From Massilia forsythiae (GTDB lineage Bacteria > Pseudomonadota > Gammaproteobacteria > Burkholderiales > Burkholderiaceae_D): 64,000 nt of DNA. The translations under genes and the position numbers were made by a program. This document shows, piece by piece, positions 54,069-62,945 of the stretch (its first letter is position 1; every line of letters starts with the position of its first letter). The notes under the pieces are model-generated. The model worked only from the letters and a program-made list of their open reading frames with translations. It made no database searches and was not told where the DNA came from. Where the stretch lies: positions 5,952,001 through 6,016,000 of the forward strand of contig NZ_CP051685.1 in assembly GCF_012849555.1 (NCBI RefSeq), given 5' to 3'.

Positions 54069-55247
54069 TTATTTTTCTCCGCGGGCGGCACTCGTGTGCT
54101 TGCTCATGTTGCTAATGAAACGATCGAACAGATAACTCACGTCGGTCGGTCCGGGCGAGGCTTCCGGGTGGCCCTGGAAGCAGAACGCCGGCTTGTCGGT
54201 GCGCTCGAAGCCCTGCAGCGAGCCGTCGAACAGCGACACGTGGGTCACGCGGCAATTCGCCGGCAGGGTCGCCGCGTCCACCGCGAAGCCGTGGTTCTGC
54301 GACGTGATCAAGACCTGCTTCGAATCCAGGTCCTGCACCGGGTGGTTGGCGCCGTGGTGGCCGAACTTCATCTTGACAGTCTTGGCGCCGGAAGCCAGCG
54401 CCATGATCTGGTGGCCGAGGCAGATGCCGAATGTCGGGATGCCCTGTTCGATCAGTTCGCGCGAGGCTTCGATCGCATAGGTGCAGGGCGCCGGATCGCC
54501 GGGGCCGTTGGCCAGGAAGATGCCGTCCGGGTTCAGGGCCAGGGCGTCGGCGGCCGTGGATTGCGCCGGCAGCACGGTGACCTTGCAGCCGCGCTCGGCC
54601 AGCATGCGCAGGATGTTGCGCTTGACGCCATAGTCGAAGGCGACCACGTGGAAGGTCGGCTTGTCCTGCTTGCCGAAGCCTTCGCCCAGCTTCCATTCGG
54701 TTTCAAGGAATTCATACGGCGCCTTGACCGAGACGACTTTGGCCAGGTCCATGCCGTTCAGGCCCGGGAACGAACGCGCCAGTTCCAGCGCCTGCGTTTC
54801 CGACGGCTCGTTGCCCTGCGTGCCCGTCAGGATGGCGCCGTTCTGGGCGCCCTTCTCGCGCAGCAAACGGGTCAATTTACGCGTGTCGATGCCGGCGATG
54901 GCGACCGTGTTTTCCTGCTTCAGGTAGTCCGACAGCGATTGGGTCGAGCGGAAGTTCGACGCCAGCAGCGGCAGGTCGCGGATGATCAGGCCGGCGGCAT
55001 GCACCTTCGACGCTTCCACGTCGGCCGGGTTGACGCCCTGGTTGCCGATGTGCGGATAGGTCAGCGTGACGATCTGGCGCAAGTAGCTGGGGTCGGTCAG
55101 GATTTCCTGGTAGCCGGTGATGGCGGTGTTGAACACCACCTCCCCGATCGTGTGACCGGCGGCGCCAATCGAATATCCTTTGAAAATGGTTCCGTCTGCG
55201 AGGGCCAGGATGGCTGGAACAGCTGGGCCGGAAAAAAATGGCGGCAA
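54069..55247 (-). CDS. carA: Carbamoyl-phosphate synthase small subunit (glutamine amidotransferase)
   Basis: 392 aa. N-terminal CarA domain (AILALADGTIFKGYSIGAAG, VFNTAITGYQEILTDPSY) and class I glutaminase with Cys in GICLGHQIMALA and the His/Glu pair in FCFQGHPEASPGP. TTG at 55247 chosen, giving the family-typical MPPFFSG start with GGGAG 6 bases upstream; another TTG two codons earlier abuts the ribosome-binding site. A run of seven T follows the start. About 200 non-coding bases upstream should hold the carAB promoter. Confidence 0.95.
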   Translation of the reverse strand: MPPFFSGPAVPAILALADGTIFKGYSIGAAGHTIGEVVFNTAITGYQEILTDPSYLRQIVTLTYPHIGNQGVNPADVEASKVHAAGLIIRDLPLLASNFRSTQSLSDYLKQENTVAIAGIDTRKLTRLLREKGAQNGAILTGTQGNEPSETQALELARSFPGLNGMDLAKVVSVKAPYEFLETEWKLGEGFGKQDKPTFHVVAFDYGVKRNILRMLAERGCKVTVLPAQSTAADALALNPDGIFLANGPGDPAPCTYAIEASRELIEQGIPTFGICLGHQIMALASGAKTVKMKFGHHGANHPVQDLDSKQVLITSQNHGFAVDAATLPANCRVTHVSLFDGSLQGFERTDKPAFCFQGHPEASPGPTDVSYLFDRFISNMSKHTSAARGEK

Positions 55248-55461
55248 GGGCAACTCCCGTTAAAGTTGCCGTAGCTGCGCCACGTCAGACCGTTCTGCAT
55301 GCGTGTGGGCCGTCGTCGGGCCCGGATTGCAGGTCGTTAGAGAGGGGAATGGGTGGGTAGTCGCTACGGCAGATAAGTGATGGCTAAACCTCTGAATTAT
55401 AGCGCGATTTGCGCCCGCCCGCAATCGACGCGCCGCCATCGGCGGCGGCGCGTTGACAGGT

Positions 55462-55869
55462 TTACAAGCCGAGCGCGGCGATGCCGGCCTTGGCGATCTG
55501 CGCATCTTGCGCCGCCTTCACGCCCGACACGCCGACCGCGCCCACGGTATGGCCGTCGACCACGATCGGCACGCCGCCTTCCAGCACGCCGTTGAGTTCC
55601 GGCGCGCGCAAGAAGGCGAAGCGGCCGTTGTTGATCATCTCTTCGTAGATCTTCGATTCGCGCTGGCCGAGCGCGGCGGTCTTGGCCTTTTCCGGGGCGA
55701 TGTGGCTTGAGATGGGCGCGGCGCCGTCCAGGCGCTGCAGCCACAGCGGATGGCCGCCGTCGTCGCAGATGGCGATCACGACCTTCCAGCCGTTCGACAG
55801 CGCTTCCTGCTCGGCGGCGGCGGCGATCTTCTTGATGTCTTCCAGGGTCAGGATGGGTTTGGTCTGCAT
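55462..55869 (-). CDS. DUF336/GlcG-HbpS family protein
   Basis: 135 aa, complete domain (LTLEDIKKIAAAAEQEALSNGWKVVIAICDDGGHPLWLQRLDGA; VLEGGVPIVVDGHTVGAVGVSG). Family members bind haem or small molecules, and some accompany glycolate or propanediol genes; none is near here, so the role is unknown. GAGGAG precedes the ATG. No signal peptide. 33 bases downstream of the patatin-like gene and possibly in its operon. Confidence 0.9.
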   Translation of the reverse strand: MQTKPILTLEDIKKIAAAAEQEALSNGWKVVIAICDDGGHPLWLQRLDGAAPISSHIAPEKAKTAALGQRESKIYEEMINNGRFAFLRAPELNGVLEGGVPIVVDGHTVGAVGVSGVKAAQDAQIAKAGIAALGL

Positions 55870-55902
55870 GATGGTCTCCTCGTGGTTCGGTGATGAAAAT
55901 GC

Positions 55903-56826
55903 TCAGGGAGCGGGCGCGAACTGTTTCGCGCGCAGCCTGGCCTTAATCTGCGGCATGACCGCGGCGGCGGCCTGCTCGCCCGCCAGCACTGCCAGGTTGC
56001 GGCCGGCGAAGTCGGCGCTGCCCATGGTGCCCAGCGAAGGGGTAATGACGATATCGGCGTCGCGCAGCTCGTGCTGGTTGAGGCGCTGGCCCATGATGGT
56101 GAAGGTCTGCATCAGCACGTCCACCGAACTGGCCGTGGCCTGGGCTTCGGTGGCGCTCGAGATGTTCACCGCGATGATGAATTCGGCGCCCATCTCCTTG
56201 GCGAAGCGCACCGGTACCGGCGCCACCAGGCCGCCGTCGACATAGGTGCGTCCGCCGATGCTCACCGGCTGGAACACGCTCGGCACCGCCGACGAGGCGC
56301 GCACCGCCTGGCCGGTGTTCCCGCGCCGGAACAGGATCGGCTGGCCGGTCTTGAGGTCGGTGGCCACCGCGCCGAACGGAATCTTGAGTTTTTCGATCGG
56401 CTGGTTGCGCACGGTCTTGTTGACGTAGGCCTGCAGCGCCTCGCCCTTCAGTACGCCGGGCGCCTTGCTGAAGAACGGGATCGCCCAGTCGGAAATCGAC
56501 GCCTCGTCCATCTCCAGCGCCATGCGCTGCAGCGTGAAGCCGTTGTAGCCGGCCGCGTACATGGCGCCCACCACCGAGCCGGCGCTGGTGCCGACCACGA
56601 TGTCGGGCACGATGCCCTGCGCCTCGAGCGCCTTGATCACGCCGATGTGGGCGAACCCGCGCGCGGCGCCGCCGCCGAGGGCCAGTCCGATCTTCACGTG
56701 GCGCGCGACCGGCTGCGGCGCGGGGACGGCGGCGACGGGCGCGGCGGGTTGGGTGGGGGTGGAACCGCAGCCGGCCAGCAGGGCGGCGGCGAACGCGGAC
56801 AGGGCGCAGCGGCGGGAAAGGGTCAT
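55903..56826 (-). CDS. Patatin-like phospholipase lipoprotein (RssA-like)
   Basis: 307 aa. Lipoprotein signal with lipobox LLAGC (Cys20), short Pro/Ala linker, then a patatin domain: oxyanion loop GGGAARGFAHIG, nucleophile Ser in GTSAGS, and catalytic Asp in VDGGLVAPVP. Likely lipid acyl hydrolase facing the periplasm; substrate unknown. Ribosome-binding site weak. Transcription leftward. Confidence 0.92.
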   Translation of the reverse strand: MTLSRRCALSAFAAALLAGCGSTPTQPAAPVAAVPAPQPVARHVKIGLALGGGAARGFAHIGVIKALEAQGIVPDIVVGTSAGSVVGAMYAAGYNGFTLQRMALEMDEASISDWAIPFFSKAPGVLKGEALQAYVNKTVRNQPIEKLKIPFGAVATDLKTGQPILFRRGNTGQAVRASSAVPSVFQPVSIGGRTYVDGGLVAPVPVRFAKEMGAEFIIAVNISSATEAQATASSVDVLMQTFTIMGQRLNQHELRDADIVITPSLGTMGSADFAGRNLAVLAGEQAAAAVMPQIKARLRAKQFAPAP

Positions 56827-56920
56827 CCGGGAATCGCGTGGGCAGGCAAAGTGGGGATTGTAACCCGATCCTTCGCAATAGCGTGGCGACGCGAAATTTC
56901 ACTCTATTGCGCTGTCAGCT

Positions 56921-57027
56921 TGGGTCCCCGCCTGCGCGGGGACGACGGCTTCGAGGTGTGCTCTAGGAAAAGCGCCGACTTTTACCGACAGCCTTCGATC
57001 CGTCGTCCCCGCGAAGGCGGGGACCCA
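56921..57027. repeat. Inverted pair of a 28-base dispersed-type repeat
   Basis: 56921-56948 (starting TGGGTCCCCGCC) and the reverse complement of 57000-57027 agree at 27 of 28 bases; each copy also holds its own CCCCGC...GCGGGG hairpin. 51 bases separate them. The consensus resembles the GGGTCCCCGC...GCGGGGACGACG elements I recall from intergenic DNA in many proteobacteria. Confidence 0.85.
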
Positions 57028-57111
57028 TGCTCGGCTTCAGAATTGCAAACGCCGGCATGCCACGAGCGCCGCCAAAACCGGCACCACCCCGTGAAACTCA
57101 CCCCGTGAAAC

Positions 57112-58422
57112 TCACCCCGGCAACGACGTATTCGGCAGCGACGCCGTGAACACGCTGCCCTGCCCCGGCGCCGAGCGGATCGCCAGCTTGCCGCCGTGCC
57201 TGAGCAATACGTGCTTGACGATCGCCAGCCCCAGCCCGGTGCCTTGCGTCTCGCGCGAGCGGCTCTTGTCGACGCGGTAGAAGCGCTCGGTCAGGCGCGC
57301 GATGTGCTGCTCGTCGATGCCGATGCCGTCGTCCATCACCTCGAAGCGCAGGTCGTTGGGGCCGCGCGTCCAGGACAGGCGGATATGGCCGCCGGCCGGG
57401 GTGTAGCGCACCGCGTTGCTGGCCAGGTTGGCAAAAGCGCTGCGCAATTCGTCGGCACTGCCCATCACGTCGGGGCCGTCGACCACGAATTCGATGCGAT
57501 GGCGTCCGCGCGACAACGCCGTCGCCTCGGCGGCCACGCCTTCCACCAGCGCGGCGATGTCGACCCGCTCGCGCTTGAGCAGGTATTCGTCCGACTCCAG
57601 GCGCGACAGCGTCAGCATGTCCTCGATCAGGCGCTGCATGCGCTCGGCCTGTTCGGTCATCAGCGTCAGGTGGGCGGTGCGCGTGGGCGCGTCCAGGCCG
57701 GGGTCGGCCAGCGCGATTTCCAGGAAGCCGACGATCACGGTCAGCGGCGTGCGCAGTTCGTGCGAGGCGTTGGCGATGAAGTCGCGCCGCATCGCTTCGA
57801 TGCGCTCGGTCTCGGTGGCGTCGTGGGTGACCAGGATCTGTCTCCGGTTCTCGAACGGGATGATCTGCACCACCAGCTTGCGTCCGCGGAAGGCCAGCGT
57901 CAGCGGCTGCTCGTAGCGCCCCAGGATGATGTAGTCGACGAATTCCGGATGGCGGATCAGGTTGGTGACGCGGCGGCCCTTGTCGCGCTCCAGGGTCAGG
58001 CCCAGGTGGCGTTCGGCTGCCGGATTGCACCACTCCATGCGCAGCACGTCGTCCATGATCGCCACCCCTTCCGGAAGCAGGTGCATGGCCTGGCGGAAGC
58101 GCGCCAGCCATTCGTTGAGCTCTTCCTGGTGGCGCTCGTCGTCGCGGCGCAGGCGGTACAGGCGCGCGAACACGTCGGTCCAGGCGCCCCAGCCGTCCGG
58201 CAGGCGGCTGCTGTGCGGGTCGTCCAGCCATTCGCCCAGCTGGTGCAGGTAGGACAGCTGCACGAACAGCAGCACGATGGTGGTGGCCAGCGCCAGCGCC
58301 AGCCCGGCCAGGGGCCCGAGCAGCCACCAGACCACGCCGGACGCGGCCAGCACCATGCCGAGCCGCAGCGCGGCCGGCACCCAGAACAGCAATTTCGGAT
58401 TCAAGGCGGAACTGACTTGCAT
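57112..58422 (-). CDS. phoR: Phosphate regulon sensor histidine kinase PhoR
   Basis: 436 aa. Two adjacent N-terminal helices (about 11-57), a PAS domain (FRQAMHLLPEGVAIMDDVLRMEWCNPAAERHLGL), HisKA with phosphoacceptor His221 in NASHELRTPLT, and HATPase_c with NAVRYTP, DDGIGID and GTGLGLAIVKHV. Phosphorylates PhoB when phosphate is low, held off by PhoU and the Pst transporter. No large periplasmic domain, as usual for PhoR. Follows phoB by 12 bases. Confidence 0.95.
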   Translation of the reverse strand: MQVSSALNPKLLFWVPAALRLGMVLAASGVVWWLLGPLAGLALALATTIVLLFVQLSYLHQLGEWLDDPHSSRLPDGWGAWTDVFARLYRLRRDDERHQEELNEWLARFRQAMHLLPEGVAIMDDVLRMEWCNPAAERHLGLTLERDKGRRVTNLIRHPEFVDYIILGRYEQPLTLAFRGRKLVVQIIPFENRRQILVTHDATETERIEAMRRDFIANASHELRTPLTVIVGFLEIALADPGLDAPTRTAHLTLMTEQAERMQRLIEDMLTLSRLESDEYLLKRERVDIAALVEGVAAEATALSRGRHRIEFVVDGPDVMGSADELRSAFANLASNAVRYTPAGGHIRLSWTRGPNDLRFEVMDDGIGIDEQHIARLTERFYRVDKSRSRETQGTGLGLAIVKHVLLRHGGKLAIRSAPGQGSVFTASLPNTSLPG

Positions 58423-58434
58423 GCTTTTACTTTT

Positions 58435-59127
58435 CTATTTTTCTTTTTCGCTCAGCATGTAGCCGACGCTGCGCACCGTCCGGATCAGCTTTTCCGCTTC
58501 CTTCAGCGCCTTGCGCAGCCGCAGCACGTGGACGTCGACGGTGCGCTCCTCGACCGCGGCGGCGTCGCCCCAGACCTTGTCGAGCAGCTGGCTGCGCGAG
58601 AACACGCGCTCGCGGTGCGCCATCAGGAACTTCAGCAGCCGGTATTCGGCGTTGCCCATGTCGAGCTGGCGTCCTTCCAGCGTCACCGTGCAGCTGGCCG
58701 GATCGAGCGTGAGCGCGCCGGCCGACAGCGGCGCCTCGGCCAGGTGCGGGCTCTTGCGCCGCAACAGCGCCTTGGAGCGCGCCAGCAGTTCGCGCGGCGA
58801 AAACGGTTTCGTCACGTAGTCGTCGGCCCCGGTGTTCAGGCCGGCGATCTTGTCCTCTTCCATGCTCTTGGCGGTCAGCATGATCACCGGCACGTCCTGG
58901 AAATCGCGGTCGCCGCGCAGGCGCGACAGCAGGCGCAGGCCGCTCTGGTCGGGCAGCATCCAGTCCAGCAGCAGCAGGTCCGGGCGCGCCTGCACGATCG
59001 ACTCCCATGCCTGCGCCACGTTGCCGGCGCTGCGCACTTCCCAGCCGGTCTCGCGCAGCGAATAACTGACCAGCGCGACGATGGCCGGCTCGTCCTCGAC
59101 GATCAGGACGCTCGTGTTGGCCGCCAT
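58435..59127 (-). CDS. phoB: Phosphate regulon response regulator PhoB
   Basis: 230 aa. Receiver domain (LIVEDEPAIVALV, Asp55 in LLLLDWMLP, Lys in VTKPFSPRELLAR) and OmpR-type winged-helix DNA-binding domain (EYRLLKFLMAHRERVFSRSQLLDKVWG, RTVDVHVLRLRKAL). Activates Pho-box promoters. Located between phoU and phoR in one leftward unit. Confidence 0.96.
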   Translation of the reverse strand: MAANTSVLIVEDEPAIVALVSYSLRETGWEVRSAGNVAQAWESIVQARPDLLLLDWMLPDQSGLRLLSRLRGDRDFQDVPVIMLTAKSMEEDKIAGLNTGADDYVTKPFSPRELLARSKALLRRKSPHLAEAPLSAGALTLDPASCTVTLEGRQLDMGNAEYRLLKFLMAHRERVFSRSQLLDKVWGDAAAVEERTVDVHVLRLRKALKEAEKLIRTVRSVGYMLSEKEK

Positions 59128-59130
59128 CGC

Positions 59131-59838
59131 TCAGCCGGCGCCCTTGCCGGCGGCGACCGCGGCCGGCTTGCAGTGGCGGATGTCGCGGCCCTCGACCACG
59201 TAGATCACGTATTCCGCGATGTTCTTGGCATGGTCGCCGATGCGCTCGATGGCCTTGGCCACCCACAGCGTGTCGAGCGCCGCCGAGATGGTGCGCGGGT
59301 CTTCCATCATGAAGGTGATCATGTTGCGCAGGATGGTGCGGAACTCGTAGTCGATCTCGTCGTCCTGGGCGATGATCTGCAGCGCCGACTTGCCGTCCAG
59401 GCGCGCGAACGCGTCCAGCGCGTCGTGCAGCATGTCGGCGGTGGCGCGCGAGATGGTGCGCACGATGTCGTAGTGGTTGAAGCTGACCAGGCCGCGCTCG
59501 TGCAGGCTCTTGGCCGTACGCGCGATCTTGCTGGCTTCGTCGCCGACGCGCTCGAGGTCGGTGATCACCTTGATGGTGGCCATCACGGTGCGCAGGTCGT
59601 TGGCGGTCGGCTGGCGGCGCACGATCAGGTGGCTGCAGGCGTCGTCCAGCTGCACCTCGAGCTGGTTGACGGCCTGGTCGTCCGCCATCACCTTGTCGGC
59701 CAGCTGGGCGTTATCGACGCGGAAGGCATTCAGCGCCTCGTCGAACTGGGTTTCCACCATGCCGCCCATCAGCAGCACCTTGGAGCGGATGCCTTCGAGT
59801 TCGTGGTCGTACTGCTTGGAAGAGTGATCGCCTACCAT
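59131..59838 (-). CDS. phoU: Phosphate signalling protein PhoU
   Basis: 235 aa, two PhoU helical repeats (ELEGIRSKVLLMGGMVETQFDEAL; IVRTISRATADMLHDALDAF) with the metal-binding E-x3-D-x3-D type segments DLERVGDEASKIA and AIERIGDHAKNIAEYV. Links Pst transport state to PhoR. The phoB start follows its stop with 3 bases between. Confidence 0.96.
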   Translation of the reverse strand: MVGDHSSKQYDHELEGIRSKVLLMGGMVETQFDEALNAFRVDNAQLADKVMADDQAVNQLEVQLDDACSHLIVRRQPTANDLRTVMATIKVITDLERVGDEASKIARTAKSLHERGLVSFNHYDIVRTISRATADMLHDALDAFARLDGKSALQIIAQDDEIDYEFRTILRNMITFMMEDPRTISAALDTLWVAKAIERIGDHAKNIAEYVIYVVEGRDIRHCKPAAVAAGKGAG

Positions 59839-60036
59839 GTTGTGCTTCCTGTATGTAGATGGATATTACATTACTAGGCTGTCCATAGCCTAGCGCCAGC
59901 GTCTCGGGGGTCTCGACGACCGTCGCGAGCGGCGGCAGGGGTGGTTGAGAAGCGCAGCCGTACTCCTGTACGGCCGGTCCGCCGTAGCGGAGCATCGCAA
60001 ACCGGCCCTGCAACGCGCAGCAGGTTGCCGAGCCCC
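59839..60036. repeat. Hairpin-rich spacer between pstB and phoU
   Basis: 198 bases containing CCGTAC-TCCT-GTACGG (59958-59973), GGCCGGT (59972-59978) pairing with ACCGGCC (60001-60007) around an inner CCGC/GCGG, and the 19-base TGCAACGCGCAGCAGGTTG (60009-60027) also found at 50808. It may limit read-through from pst into phoU or be a dispersed element. Confidence 0.6.
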
Positions 60037-60876
60037 CTATCCAAAGCGGCCGGTGATGTAGTCCTGCGTTTCCTTGCGCGTGGGATTGATGAACAACTGG
60101 TCGGTCTCGCCGAATTCGACCAGTTCGCCCAGGTACATGTAGGCGGTGTAGTCCGAGCAGCGCGCCGCCTGCTGCATGTTGTGGGTCACGATGGCGATCG
60201 TGTAATCCTGCTTCAGCTCGCTGATCAATTCCTCGATCTTGGCGGTCGAGATCGGGTCCAGCGCCGAGGTCGGCTCGTCCAGCAGCAGCACGTCCGGCTT
60301 CACCGCCACGCCGCGCGCGATGCACAAGCGCTGCTGCTGGCCGCCGGACAGCGACAGGCCGCTCTTGTTCAGCTTATCCTTCACCTCGGTCCACAGCGCC
60401 GCTTTCTTCAGTGCCCATTCGACGCGCTCGTCCATTTCTCCCTTGGACAGCTTTTCGTACAGGCGCACGCCGAAGGCGATGTTGTCGTACACCGACATCG
60501 GGAACGGGGTCGGCTTCTGGAACACCATGCCGACCTTGGCGCGCAGCATGTTGACGTCCACGCCCGGCTCCAGGATGTTGCGTCCGCGGTAGAGGATGCT
60601 GCCTTCGGCGCGCTGGCCGGGGTACAGATCGTACATGCGGTTCAGCGTGCGCAGCAGGGTCGACTTGCCGCAGCCGGACGGGCCGATGAAGGCGGTCACC
60701 TGCTTGTCGTGGATCGCCAGGCTGACGTTCTTCAGGCTCTGGGTCTTGCCGTAGTAAAAATTCAGGCCGGCGATATCGATGGTCCTGGTCTTCGGCTGGC
60801 CGGCGGCCTGGTTCACGTTCACGGCTTGCATGGCGGGTGTCGAAATAAAGGCGGACTGGTTCATCTTGGTCATCAT
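60037..60876 (-). CDS. pstB: Phosphate ABC transporter ATP-binding protein PstB
   Basis: 279 aa. ATPase of the high-affinity PstSCAB importer: Walker A GPSGCGKST, Q-loop VFQKPTPFPMS, signature LSGGQQQR, Walker B VLLLDEPTSALDP, H-loop VTHNM. ATG 60876 overlaps the pstA stop by one base (TGATG); the next codon is also ATG. Residues 1-30 are a short non-conserved leader before the ATPase core. Confidence 0.97.
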   Translation of the reverse strand: MMTKMNQSAFISTPAMQAVNVNQAAGQPKTRTIDIAGLNFYYGKTQSLKNVSLAIHDKQVTAFIGPSGCGKSTLLRTLNRMYDLYPGQRAEGSILYRGRNILEPGVDVNMLRAKVGMVFQKPTPFPMSVYDNIAFGVRLYEKLSKGEMDERVEWALKKAALWTEVKDKLNKSGLSLSGGQQQRLCIARGVAVKPDVLLLDEPTSALDPISTAKIEELISELKQDYTIAIVTHNMQQAARCSDYTAYMYLGELVEFGETDQLFINPTRKETQDYITGRFG

Positions 60877-61757
60877 CACGGATTCTTTTGGCGGAACACG
60901 GTCCGCGACAGGATATTCAGGAGCAGCACGCTGAAGGTCACCAGCAACGCCCCGCCCCAGGCGATCGACTGCCAATCGTCGTACGGGCTCATGGCGAAGC
61001 GGTAGATCACCACCGGCAGGTTGGCCATCGGCTGGTTCATGTCGGCAGTGAAGAACTGGTTGTTGAGCGCGGTGAACAGCAGCGGCGCGGTCTCGCCGGC
61101 GATACGCGCCACGGCCAGCAGCACGCCGGTGACCACGCCCGCCTTGACCGCGCGCAGGCGCACCGTCAGCGCCACCTTCCAGCGCGGCGCGCCCAGCGCG
61201 AACGCGGCTTCCAGCAGGCTGTTAGGCACCAGGTGCAGCATGTTGTCGGTGGTGCGCACCACCACCGGGATCGCGATCAGGGACAGCGCGATGGTGCCGG
61301 CGTAGCCGGAAAAATGCTGCACCTTGGCCACGTACAGCGCGTACACGAACAGGCCGATCACGATCGACGGCGCCGACAGCATGATGTCGGTGACGAAGCG
61401 GGTGACGGCGGCGAAGCGGTTGTTCTGGCCGTATTCCGCCAGGTAGATGCCGGCCAGGATGCCGATCGGGGTGCTGACCAGGGTCGACAGGCCGACCATC
61501 AGCAGGCTGCCGAGGATGGCGTTGCGCAGGCCGCCGGCACTGCCGGGCGCCGGCGTGTCCAGCGAGAACAGCGTGTGCGACAGCGCGCCGACGCCGTGGA
61601 TCAGCAGGGTGGCCAGGATCCAGGCCAGGAAGCCCAGGCCGACGGCCATCGCGCCGATCGACAGCGCGATGCCGATGCGGTGGCCGAGCAGGCGGCGGCG
61701 GTAGACGGGGTTTTTCGCGCCGGCGTCCATGGCGGTATGTACGGTGGTGTCCATCAT
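60876..61757 (-). CDS. pstA: Phosphate ABC transporter permease PstA
   Basis: 293 aa, six membrane helices, with the EAA-type loop EAAFALGAPRWKVALTVRLRAVKAGVVTGVLLAVARIAGETAPLLF. Pairs with PstC in the inner membrane. Start at the first of two adjacent ATGs (61757), which overlaps the pstC stop in ATGA and has an AAGGAAGG ribosome-binding site. The open frame continues upstream only as a shadow of pstC. Confidence 0.96.
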   Translation of the reverse strand: MMDTTVHTAMDAGAKNPVYRRRLLGHRIGIALSIGAMAVGLGFLAWILATLLIHGVGALSHTLFSLDTPAPGSAGGLRNAILGSLLMVGLSTLVSTPIGILAGIYLAEYGQNNRFAAVTRFVTDIMLSAPSIVIGLFVYALYVAKVQHFSGYAGTIALSLIAIPVVVRTTDNMLHLVPNSLLEAAFALGAPRWKVALTVRLRAVKAGVVTGVLLAVARIAGETAPLLFTALNNQFFTADMNQPMANLPVVIYRFAMSPYDDWQSIAWGGALLVTFSVLLLNILSRTVFRQKNP

Positions 61758-62773
61758 TTCGCCCCTTCCTTGCGCGACATCCCGAGCAGCATCAGCTTGG
61801 CGGCCGACAGCACGATGAAGGTGATCGCGAACAGGATCAGGCCCAGCGCGAACAGCGAGGACACGTGCAGCGGCGAGCTGGCTTCGGCGAATTCGTTGGC
61901 CAGCGTCGAGGAAATCGAATTGCCGGCGGCGAACAGCGACAGCGACAGTTCGTTGGCGTTGCCGATCACGAAGGTGACGGCCATGGTCTCGCCCAGCGCG
62001 CGGCCCAGGCCCAGCATCACGCCGCCGACCACGCCGGCGCGGGTGTACGGCAGCACCACCTTGCGCACCACTTCCCACTTGGTGCAGCCGAGGCCGTAGG
62101 CCGATTCCTTGAGCACGGTCGGCACGATCTCGAACACGTCGCGCATCACCGAGGCGATGAAGGGGATGATCATGATCGCCAGGATCAGGCCGGCGGTCAG
62201 CACGCCCAGGCCCATGGTCGGGCCCTGGAACAGCGGACCGACGACCGGCAGCACGCCCAGCGTGTGCTTGAGCAGCGGCTGCACGTGGTCGCCGAAGATC
62301 GGCGCGAACACGAACAGGCCCCACATGCCGTAGATGATCGACGGCACGCCGGCCAGCAGCTCGACCGCCATGCCCATCGGGCGGCGCAGCCAGGCCGGGC
62401 AGATCTCGGTCAGGAACAGCGCGATGCCGAAGCTGATCGGGAACGCCACCAGCAGCGCGATGACCGAGGTCGCCAGCGTGCCGGTGATGGCAATGAGGGC
62501 GCCGAACTTATCGTTGACCGGATCCCATTCGGCGCTGGCGATGAAGGCCGGGCCGAATTCGCGGAAGGCCGGCGCGGCGCCGATCGCCAGCGAGATGATG
62601 ATGCCGACCAGGACCACCAGCACCGAGGCGGCGAACAGCAAGGTCACCTTGTGGAAGATGAAGTCCTGCATCCTTTGCGTGCGCATGGTGCTGCGCAGCG
62701 CGGCGTGGCTGGCGTCGTCCAGCCCGGCGGGCCGGTCGGCGCCGCCGGCGGCGATCGCGGAATGTGCGTTCAT
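61754..62773 (-). CDS. pstC: Phosphate ABC transporter permease PstC
   Basis: 339 aa from ATG 62773. Six membrane helices plus an N-terminal cytoplasmic leader; permease loop ESAYGLGCTKWEVVRKVVLPYTRAGVVGGVMLGLGRALGETMAVTFV. A GTG four codons earlier (62785) is an alternative; neither has a clear ribosome-binding site. The spacer to pstS is long and structured, consistent with less PstC than PstS being made. Confidence 0.95.
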   Translation of the reverse strand: MNAHSAIAAGGADRPAGLDDASHAALRSTMRTQRMQDFIFHKVTLLFAASVLVVLVGIIISLAIGAAPAFREFGPAFIASAEWDPVNDKFGALIAITGTLATSVIALLVAFPISFGIALFLTEICPAWLRRPMGMAVELLAGVPSIIYGMWGLFVFAPIFGDHVQPLLKHTLGVLPVVGPLFQGPTMGLGVLTAGLILAIMIIPFIASVMRDVFEIVPTVLKESAYGLGCTKWEVVRKVVLPYTRAGVVGGVMLGLGRALGETMAVTFVIGNANELSLSLFAAGNSISSTLANEFAEASSPLHVSSLFALGLILFAITFIVLSAAKLMLLGMSRKEGAK

Positions 62774-62804
62774 GTCGTTGTTCACTGCGTTGTTGACTGT
62801 TTTG

Positions 62805-62920
62805 CTGCTCGTGTTTTTACTGCTCGTGTTTTACTGCTCGTCCGTTGCTCGCCGTCGGGGCGTGCAAGCGGCGAACCGCGCCCACCCTCGCAGGGAGGGA
62901 AGGCGCGGCGCTCGCTTCAC
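62805..62920 (-). promoter_or_regulatory. Structured pstS-pstC spacer with tandem repeats and hairpin
   Basis: Next to pstS, AAGCGGCGAACCGCGCC pairs imperfectly with GGCGCGGCGCTCGCTT (about 62869-62920) with an inner CCCTC/GGAGGG. Closer to pstC, the unit CTGCTCGTGTTTT(T)A is repeated at 62805-62819 and 62820-62833 with a partial third copy to 62843. Such a stem-loop after a binding-protein gene commonly stabilises its mRNA or attenuates the downstream genes. Confidence 0.6.
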
Positions 62921-62945
62921 GCTGCCGGGCCGGCCTGCATCCGGC

